Assembly (NCBI GenBank): GCA_947173485.1 | Contig: CAMWFH010000001.1 | Coordinates: 645,674-709,673, forward strand | Origin: an uncultured Clostridia bacterium | GTDB lineage: Bacteria > Bacillota > Clostridia > Oscillospirales > Oscillospiraceae | DNA length: 64,000 nt | Direction of reading: 5' to 3' | Shown here: piece by piece, positions 58,697 to 64,000 of the stretch | Numbering within the stretch: the stretch's first letter is position 1 | Layout of the letters: every line of letters starts with the position of its first letter | Position numbers and translations under genes: made by a program | The notes under the pieces: model-generated | Database searches by the model: none | What the model was told of the DNA's origin: nothing | What the model saw: only the letters and a program-made list of their open reading frames with translations

Positions 58697-58697
58697 G

Positions 58698-59615
58698 TCA
58701 TTGCAGGGTCCCCAGGTCGTAGGGGGTGGTCTGGTAGACGAAGTAGTTGAGCCAGTTGGCGTAGAGCAGGTGGGCGCAGGAACGCCAGGTGACCATAGGG
58801 GGCTGGGTGTCATCGTCGCCCGGGTAGTAGTTCTTGGGCACGGCGATGGGCAGCCCTAAATTCTTGTCCCGCAGGTACTCCTTCTCCAGGGTCCGGGGGT
58901 CGTACTCGCTGTGGCCGGTGATGAAGATCTGCCGGCCGTTCTCGGTGCTGATGGCGTAGACCCCCGCCTCCGGGGAGGAGGCCAGGATCTTCAGCCCCGG
59001 CACCCGCTCGATATCCTCCCGGCGGACGGTGGTGTGCCGGGAGTGGGGGACCATGAAGGTATCGTCAAAGCCCCGGAAGAGCATATTGCTCCGCCGCTCC
59101 ACGATGTGGGGGAAGATGCCGAACATCTTCTCCGGCAGGGGCACCTTCTCGATGCCGTAGTGGTAGTAGAGCCCCGCCTGGGCTCCCCAACAGATATGGA
59201 AGGTGGAATGGACGTGGGTCTTGCTCCACTCCATGATCTCGCACAGCTCCCCCCAGTACTCCACCTCCTCAAAGGGCATCTGCTCCACCGGCGCGCCGGT
59301 GATGATGAGGCCGTCGAACCGGCGGCTGCGCACATCCTTGAAGTGGCGGTAGAAGGCCAGCATATGCTGCTGGGGCGTATTTTTGGAGACGTGGGTCTCG
59401 GAGCTGAGCAGCTCCAGCTCCACCTGGAGGGGGGAGTTGGACAGCAGCCGGGCCAGCTGGGTCTCCGTGTCGATCTTGGTGGGCATCAGGTTCAGCAGCG
59501 CGATCTGGAGGGGACGGATATCCTGGGTGGCGGCCCGGTGGGCGTCCATCACGAAGATGTTCTCCTCTTTCAGCGTTTTAGCGGCAGGCAGCTCGTTGGG
59601 GATGCAGATAGGCAT
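58698..59615 (-). CDS. metA: Homoserine O-acetyltransferase MetA
   Basis: A 305-residue MetA-family acyltransferase for methionine synthesis. The catalytic Cys142 is in [13 protein letters not shown], with the catalytic His and Glu in [10 protein letters not shown]. Position 111, which sets acyl-CoA choice in this family (Glu for acetyl, Gly for succinyl), is Glu in [14 protein letters not shown], so O-acetylation is predicted. This agrees with the upstream O-acetylhomoserine sulfhydrylase gene, 58 bases away on the same strand. Confidence 0.95.
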   Translation of the reverse strand: MPICIPNELPAAKTLKEENIFVMDAHRAATQDIRPLQIALLNLMPTKIDTETQLARLLSNSPLQVELELLSSETHVSKNTPQQHMLAFYRHFKDVRSRRFDGLIITGAPVEQMPFEEVEYWGELCEIMEWSKTHVHSTFHICWGAQAGLYYHYGIEKVPLPEKMFGIFPHIVERRSNMLFRGFDDTFMVPHSRHTTVRREDIERVPGLKILASSPEAGVYAISTENGRQIFITGHSEYDPRTLEKEYLRDKNLGLPIAVPKNYYPGDDDTQPPMVTWRSCAHLLYANWLNYFVYQTTPYDLGTLQ

Positions 59616-59673
59616 GGCACGGCTCTCCTTTCGGTAAAGATCCTTCCCCAGTCCAGGGGGATATAGACGGCGG

Positions 59674-60951
59674 TCAGACCTGCTCCAGGGCCTGGGCCAG
59701 GTCCGCGATCAGGTCCTCCTTGTTCTCCAGGCCCACGCTCAGGCGCACCAGGTCCGCCGACACGCCGGCGGCCAAAAGCTCCTGGTCGTTCATCTGCCGG
59801 TGGGTGGAGCTGGCGGGGTGGAGGCAGCAGGTCCGGGCGTCGGCCACATGGGTGGCGATGGCCCCCAGCTGCAAGTGCTTCATAAAGGTCTCCGCCGCCT
59901 TCCGGCCGCCCTTCACGCCGAAGCTGACCACGCCGCAGGAGCCCTTGGGCAGGTACTTCTGGGCGGTGGCGTAGTAGGGGTCTCCCGGCAGGCCGCTGTA
60001 GCGGACCCACTCGATCTTGGGGTGCTGCTGGAGGAACTGAGCGATGGCCTGGGCGTTCTCGCAGTGGCGCTCCATCCGAACGTGGAGGCTCTCCAAGCCC
60101 AGGTTCAGCAGGAAGGCGCTCTGGGGGGAGGGTGTGGAACCGAAGTCCCGCATCAGCTGGGCAGTGGCCTTGGTGATGTAGGCGCCGCCCTGGCCGAACT
60201 TCTCAGCGTAGACGATGCCGTGGTAGCTGTCGTCCGGGGTGGTCAGGCCGGGGAACTTATCCGCATGGGCCATCCAGTCAAACTTGCCCCCGTCCACGAT
60301 AGCGCCGCCCACGGCGCTGGCGTGGCCGTCCATATACTTGGTGGTGGAGTGAGTGACGATATCCGCACCCCACTGGAGGGGCCGGCAGAGGATGGGGGTG
60401 GCGAAGGTGTTGTCCACGATCAGGGGGACGCCGTGGTCATGGGCAGCCTTGGCGAATTTCTCGATGTCCAGCACCGTCAGGGCCGGGTTGGCGATGGTCT
60501 CGCCAAAGACGGCCTTGGTGTTGGGCCGGAAGGCGGCGTTCAGCTCCTCCTCGGAGCAGTCCGGGGAGACGAAGGTGAACTCGATGCCCATCTTCTTCAT
60601 GGTGACGGCGAACAGGTTGTAGGTGCCGCCGTAGATGCTGCTGCTGGACACCACATGGTCCCCGCAGGAGGCGATGTTGAACACGGCATAGAAGGTCGCC
60701 GCCTGGCCGGAGGAGGTGAGCATGGCGGCGGTGCCGCCCTCCAGGGCGCAGATCTTGGCGGCCACATGGTCGCAGGTGGGGTTCTGGAGGCGGCTGTAGA
60801 AGTAGCCGCTGGCCTCCAGGTCGAAGAGCTTGCCCATGTCCTCGCTGGTGTCGTACTTGAAGGTGGTGGACTGGACGATGGGGATCTGCCGGGGCTCGCC
60901 GTTGCCGGGGGCATAGCCGGCCTGGAGGCATAAGGTCTCGATATGCTGCAT
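59674..60951 (-). CDS. metY: O-acetylhomoserine sulfhydrylase
   Basis: A 425-residue PLP enzyme of the Cys/Met metabolism family that makes homocysteine from O-acetylhomoserine and sulfide. The PLP Lys is in [20 protein letters not shown]; it also has [32 protein letters not shown] and [12 protein letters not shown]. Length fits the OAH-sulfhydrylase subgroup (about 425-430) rather than cystathionine enzymes (about 380-390). ATG 60951 follows AGGAGAGAC. It is co-transcribed with metA. Confidence 0.95.
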   Translation of the reverse strand: MQHIETLCLQAGYAPGNGEPRQIPIVQSTTFKYDTSEDMGKLFDLEASGYFYSRLQNPTCDHVAAKICALEGGTAAMLTSSGQAATFYAVFNIASCGDHVVSSSSIYGGTYNLFAVTMKKMGIEFTFVSPDCSEEELNAAFRPNTKAVFGETIANPALTVLDIEKFAKAAHDHGVPLIVDNTFATPILCRPLQWGADIVTHSTTKYMDGHASAVGGAIVDGGKFDWMAHADKFPGLTTPDDSYHGIVYAEKFGQGGAYITKATAQLMRDFGSTPSPQSAFLLNLGLESLHVRMERHCENAQAIAQFLQQHPKIEWVRYSGLPGDPYYATAQKYLPKGSCGVVSFGVKGGRKAAETFMKHLQLGAIATHVADARTCCLHPASSTHRQMNDQELLAAGVSADLVRLSVGLENKEDLIADLAQALEQV

Positions 60952-60994
60952 AATGCTGTCTCTCCTATATTTTTGATATTGCTGCAAGTGAGAA

Positions 60995-61024
60995 GGGCAG
61001 TCTGATAGGACCCTCAGACCGCCC
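60995..61024 (-). promoter_or_regulatory. Leader hairpin upstream of metY
   Basis: Minus-strand GGGCGGTCTGA-N8-TCAGACTGCCC in the 5' leader of metY-metA. It is not followed by a T-run. It does not show the elements of a known SAM riboswitch; its role is unclear. Confidence 0.5.
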
Positions 61025-61050
61025 GTTTTCCCTCCTGTCATCTTGCTGTT

Positions 61051-61079
61051 AGCATACCCTTTTTTGCAGGTTTTGTCAA
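61051..61079 (-). promoter_or_regulatory. Consensus promoter of metY-metA
   Basis: Minus-strand TTGACA (61074-61079), 17 bases, TATGCT (61051-61056), about 100 bases upstream of metY. Confidence 0.88.
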
Positions 61080-61197
61080 GCGGGCCCGCGGCGGCGGCCC
61101 TGCCCTGACCGGCGTGCTTTTTACAAAAAATTTTCAGCTGGATGTAGTATCTGGCAGAAAAACGGTAGTATATAGGTGAGACCAGAAAGGAGATGGT

Positions 61198-61773
61198 ATG
61201 AAAATGGCAGGACCGGCAGAGGATGGGGCGATCGTCGAGGCCCTTTTCGCCCGCTCTGAGGAGGCGCTGCGGGCGCTGGACAGCAAATACGGGAGACGCC
61301 TGCGCGCCCTTGCGCAGCACATCGTGAGCAGCCAACAGGATGCGGAGGAGTGCGTCAACGATGCCTACTTAGCTGTATGGAACACAGTCCCTCCGGCAAG
61401 GCCCGCCCCGCTGCTGGCCTACTGCTGCAAGATCGTCCGAAATCTCGCACTGAAGGCCTACTACAGGGAGGGCGCGGCAAAGCGGCGCAGCAGCTATACC
61501 GTGGCGATGGAGGAGATCGAGGCCTGCATCCCGGACCGGGACACCGTGGAGAGTCAGCTCGAAGCCAAGGAATTGGCCCGTATCCTGGAGGACTTCTTGG
61601 ACACGCTGCCGGCTAAGGACCGCGTCCTCTTCCTGCGCCGCTACTGGTCCGCCGCCAGCTGCAAGGAGATCGCCCGCGGGCTGGGGATCACGGAGAAGAA
61701 CGTCTCCGTCCGGCTGTCCCGCCTTCGCCAAAAGCTGAAGCAGTATTTGACGGAAAGAGGGATATATGTATGA
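61198..61773 (+). CDS. ECF-type RNA polymerase sigma factor
   Basis: A 191-residue sigma-70-like protein. Region 2 at about 10-85 (ALDSKYGRRLRALAQHIVSS, AEECVNDAYLAVWNTVP) and region 4 at 125-185 (LPAKDRVLFLRRYWSAASCK, EIARGLGITEKNVSVRLSRL), with no region 3. It contacts core polymerase and its own promoters. AAAGGAG precedes the ATG. It overlaps the next gene (ATGA), which probably encodes its anti-sigma factor. Confidence 0.92.
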   Translation: MKMAGPAEDGAIVEALFARSEEALRALDSKYGRRLRALAQHIVSSQQDAEECVNDAYLAVWNTVPPARPAPLLAYCCKIVRNLALKAYYREGAAKRRSSYTVAMEEIEACIPDRDTVESQLEAKELARILEDFLDTLPAKDRVLFLRRYWSAASCKEIARGLGITEKNVSVRLSRLRQKLKQYLTERGIYV

Positions 61774-62315
61774 ACGCTAAACTTTTTTCAGAGGCTATGG
61801 GGGAGATCGGGGACGCCTATATCATGGAGGCGATGGAGGACCGGCGCAGGCAACCGTTTTTTGGGGGCTCCCGCAGGCTGGCGGCCTGTCTCGCCGCGAT
61901 GGTCCTGGCGCTGTCCTTTGGGACCGCGCTGGCAGTGAGCGCGGTCCTTCGGCAGGCTGTTATCCAGGTCCTGTTCCCGGTCTACGGGGAGGAGCAGCTC
62001 CATGAGATCGACGAGGGCCACCGGACCGGTTCCTTCAGTCTGGAGGACACCCTGTTCACCTTCCTGGAGCGGTTCAACAGCGAGGATATGGCCGATGGCG
62101 TGACCGTCAAAAAGGAGGACGGCTTTGCCTATATCCTCCTTCCTGGCGGGGAGGGGACCGCGCAGGCGGTCGTAGAATGTACAGATACCGCCCACAGGCT
62201 GCTGGTGATCATGGAGCGGCAGGCGTATGAGGGGACCACGGGCCTATGGCAGGTGACCGCCTACCAGGTCCTTTCCAGCGAGGCCGCGGACGAGCTGACC
62301 GGCGGCAGCCGGTAG
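61770..62315 (+). CDS. Putative anti-sigma factor, single-pass membrane protein
   Basis: A 181-residue protein. A cytosolic segment of about 45 residues (MNAKLFSEAMGEIGDAYIME then AMEDRRRQPFFGG) is followed by one membrane helix (LAACLAAMVLALSFGTALAV) and an extracytoplasmic domain (FSLEDTLFTFLERFNSEDMA, TAHRLLVIMERQAYEG). Topology and translational coupling to the ECF sigma gene indicate a sensor that holds the sigma factor. The family (DUF4179-like) is a guess; the signal is unknown. Confidence 0.75.
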   Translation: MNAKLFSEAMGEIGDAYIMEAMEDRRRQPFFGGSRRLAACLAAMVLALSFGTALAVSAVLRQAVIQVLFPVYGEEQLHEIDEGHRTGSFSLEDTLFTFLERFNSEDMADGVTVKKEDGFAYILLPGGEGTAQAVVECTDTAHRLLVIMERQAYEGTTGLWQVTAYQVLSSEAADELTGGSR

Positions 62316-62347
62316 AAGGCCGGGCTCTGCGGGCCCTGGCAAGCGGA

Positions 62348-62371
62348 GGGAGGGGCCGGCTGGCCCCTCCC
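62348..62371. terminator. GC-rich hairpin, probable bidirectional terminator
   Basis: GGGAGGGGCC-GGCT-GGCCCCTCCC between the anti-sigma gene and the convergent spore-protein remnant. The T-tract is minimal. Confidence 0.55.
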
Positions 62372-62388
62372 CCTTGCATGAGCAGTGT

Positions 62389-62511
62389 TTACAGGCTCTT
62401 CTCGTAGGACTCGATCATCTTCTTGACCATCTGGCCGCCCACGGAGCCAGCCTCGCGAGAGGTCAGGTCGCCGTTGTAGCCGTCCTTCAGGTTGACGCCC
62501 ACCTCCCTTGG
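62389..62511 (-). pseudogene. 3' half of an alpha/beta-type small acid-soluble spore protein gene
   Basis: Reading on the minus strand, the codons give REVGVNLKDGYNGDLTSREA, then GSVGGQMVKKMIESYEKSL and stop. This is the conserved C-terminal half of alpha/beta-type SASPs, which coat and protect spore DNA. The N-terminal half (helix 1) is missing: upstream there are only a few unrelated codons and the TAA that ends the recombinase gene (62527-62529). The gene has therefore been cut at about 62506-62526. The other half would be expected at the far side of the inserted element, beyond the window. Confidence 0.88.
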
Positions 62512-62526
62512 TGTGCCTCCTCCATC

Positions 62527-64000
62527 TTAAGCGGGTTTCTCCTCGGAATTTTTCTCGCCGCTTTCGGCCAATTCTCCGATAAATTTGTAGAAAATCCGCA
62601 CACTTTGCCGGTAGGGCTGGTTGGCCCGGGCCGGGACCTTGTGACCTCCGTTTTCGTAGATCTTGGGGCCGATCTCGATGCGGTCCACGAAGGTGACCAG
62701 GGTGTCCCGATCCAACTCATCCAGGTGGGTATAGGACCGGGCCAGCGCGAAGAATTGGGCGTAACCGTCCGCCGTCTGCTGGGCGGGGCTGGGAGTATTC
62801 AGTTTCTCCAGCGCAGCTTTCAGCCCGGCGGACTCCTTCTCCAGGTCGGCTACCATGCGGCTCAAACGGTCGTCATCCAGTTTGCCCATTGCGTTGTCGG
62901 TGTACAGCTTGGTAACGATTTTGTCGATGGCCGTAATCCGGGCCTCCGCCCGCTCCTTTTTCATCTGCCGGGTCTTGAGATTTTCCTCACTGCCCATCCG
63001 CCTGACCGTCTCCTGAACCAACTCCTCCACTTCCTCGTCACTGAGAGCCAGCAGGCTGTTCAGGTCCTGCCGCACCAGCTCCACCAGGTCGGCATAGCGG
63101 ATGCGGACGCCTTCACAGGGGGCGGCAATGTCCTGGCGCTGGTGGGTGCAGGAGAGATACCAGTACTTCTCCCGCTCCCCCTTGTACACCGTGCCGCAGG
63201 AGCACAGGGCGTGTCCGCATTTGGCGCACACCGCCACGCCGCCGAAGATGCTTTTCCGCACATGGTCATAGGCCCGGTAGTCCCGGCTGCCCCGTCCCAG
63301 ATTCTCCTGAGCCCTCTGAAACAGAGCCTCATCCACCAGCGGTGGGTGAGTGTCCTCGGTCACCGCCCAGCCGTCCCGGGGGACGGCTACCTTTTTCTTG
63401 GACTTGACGCTGACCTTCTTGCTCCTGCCCAGCAGAGTGTGTCCCAGATACACCGGGTTTTTCAGGATGCGCTTCACTGTGGTGTAGTTCCACACATCGG
63501 AGGCCCGGGCCGCGCCCTCCTCGCTGAACTCGTCTCGGTACAGCACCCGATACTTCAGCGGCGGGATCACCCCGTCGGCGTTCAGATCCAAGGCGATCTT
63601 CCGGGAAGAGTCCCCCGCCGCCGCCCGCTGAAAGATGCGCTCCACCACCGGAGCGGTCATCTCATCGGGGGTCAAACGATGCTTGTCCTCCCGGTCCTTG
63701 CGGTAGCCGTAGGGCGGGCAGGCGCAGTATTGGCCGCTCTCCCGCTTGCTTCTCAGCACGTCCTTGACCTTGCGGGAGCCGTCCCGGAGGTAGACCTCGT
63801 TCATGGCGAACAGGAAGGGAGCCATGATGTTGTCGTGCTCCGTGTCGAAGTTGTCCGCAATGGCGATATACTGGATGCCGTGCTCCGGGAAGAACTGCTC
63901 GGCGTAGTAGCTGGCCTCCCGCATGTCGCGGCCCAGCCGGGACAAGTCCTTGGTGATGACCAGGTTGGCCTTGCCCTGCTCCAGCTGCTTCAGCATCTCC
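62527..64000 (-). CDS. Large serine recombinase (site-specific integrase), N-terminus outside window
   Basis: More than 489 residues are visible; the first part of the resolvase domain lies beyond 64000. Seen in order: the end of the catalytic domain (LVITKDLSRLGRDMREASYY) and a recombinase domain (GYRKDREDKHRLTPDEMTAP, NYTTVKRILKNPVYLGHTLL). A zinc beta-ribbon (CAKCGHALCSCG, LSCTHQRQDIAAPCEG) and a coiled coil (330-400) follow, then a C-terminal DUF4368-like domain (VTFVDRIEIGPKIYENGGHK). This is the TndX/TnpX-type layout of recombinases that move conjugative and mobilizable elements of Firmicutes. It ends directly at the broken SASP gene, so it is probably the integrase of the element inserted there. 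Confidence 0.93.
   Translation of the reverse strand, partial: EMLKQLEQGKANLVITKDLSRLGRDMREASYYAEQFFPEHGIQYIAIADNFDTEHDNIMAPFLFAMNEVYLRDGSRKVKDVLRSKRESGQYCACPPYGYRKDREDKHRLTPDEMTAPVVERIFQRAAAGDSSRKIALDLNADGVIPPLKYRVLYRDEFSEEGAARASDVWNYTTVKRILKNPVYLGHTLLGRSKKVSVKSKKKVAVPRDGWAVTEDTHPPLVDEALFQRAQENLGRGSRDYRAYDHVRKSIFGGVAVCAKCGHALCSCGTVYKGEREKYWYLSCTHQRQDIAAPCEGVRIRYADLVELVRQDLNSLLALSDEEVEELVQETVRRMGSEENLKTRQMKKERAEARITAIDKIVTKLYTDNAMGKLDDDRLSRMVADLEKESAGLKAALEKLNTPSPAQQTADGYAQFFALARSYTHLDELDRDTLVTFVDRIEIGPKIYENGGHKVPARANQPYRQSVRIFYKFIGELAESGEKNSEEKPA

Noticed and set aside
60952..61050. SAM riboswitch or T-box upstream of metY
   Set aside because: Apart from one hairpin I see no multi-helix core, no T-box AGGGUGG-like sequence and no terminator with T-run, so neither can be supported.
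1..64000. tRNA, rRNA or insertion-sequence transposase genes
   Set aside because: I looked for cloverleaf arms with CCA-adjacent stems, conserved rRNA blocks and transposase motifs and saw none. The only mobile-element gene found is the serine recombinase at the right edge.

Overview
This 64 kb window looks like a chromosomal segment of a GC-rich, spore-forming member of the Clostridia, most likely an Oscillospiraceae-type gut bacterium (Flavonifractor / Pseudoflavonifractor / Intestinimonas-like). That placement is inferred from gene content and order: a Na+-type V-ATPase, hrcA-grpE-dnaK-dnaJ under a CIRCE element, the sporulation genes yabP, yabQ, ylbJ and a spoVB-type flippase, an alpha/beta-type spore protein (SASP) remnant, hemZ, bifunctional Rel, and vegetative promoters close to TTGACA-17-TATACT. 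Codon third positions are strongly G/C, so long mirror-image open frames occur on both strands and were ignored.

Layout. 0-3 kb (minus strand): start of a V-type ATPase operon (subunits G/H, I, K, E). 3.2-11.3 kb (minus): heat-shock operon hrcA-grpE-[dnaK::grpE chimera]-dnaK-dnaJ-rpiB-membrane protein, with one CIRCE operator and one consensus promoter. 11.5-15 kb (plus): lepB, rbgA, rnhB, yraN and a dipeptidase. 15-20.2 kb: a D-2-hydroxyacid dehydrogenase, then a mannitol operon (DeoR-type regulator, mtlA, mtlD). 20.4-25.4 kb: a VanX-like lipoprotein, a polar amino-acid ABC transporter, and queT with a candidate preQ1 riboswitch. 25.5-31.6 kb: a tetrapyrrole cluster (precorrin-2 dehydrogenase, hemC, cobA-hemD fusion, hemB) and an SLH-domain protein. 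31.7-39.5 kb: recJ, rel, dtd, an MBL hydrolase, hemZ and a nucleoside kinase. 39.6-45.2 kb: zinc ribbon protein, spoVB-like flippase, HU, rqcP, yabP, yabQ, divIC, mscS and ylbJ. 45.3-51.4 kb: an HscC-type Hsp70, an unknown protein and a giant J-like protein, with a small type I toxin-antitoxin-like locus between them. 51.4-54.9 kb: rplM-rpsI, a TtcA-like protein, NfeD and an SPFH protein. 54.9-58.7 kb: a compact accessory operon of a secreted protein with a Gly/Cys tail, a PqqD-like/radical-SAM/SPASM maturase and a transglutaminase-like lipoprotein. 58.7-61 kb: metA (acetyl type) and metY. 61.2-62.3 kb: ECF sigma factor and putative anti-sigma. 62.4-64 kb: the 3' remnant of a SASP gene abutting a large serine recombinase, probably the edge of an integrated element that continues past the window.

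Most unusual items: (1) the dnaK::grpE chimeric gene, which reads as the product of a tandem grpE-dnaK duplication followed by deletion and which keeps a 521-codon frame while losing half of its ATPase domain; (2) the secreted Gly/Cys-tail protein + radical SAM + transglutaminase operon, a possible undescribed peptide- or protein-modification system; (3) a 27-residue holin-like toxin with a perfect-consensus antisense promoter; (4) the HscC / giant J-like protein locus; (5) a serine-recombinase element splitting a spore-protein gene.
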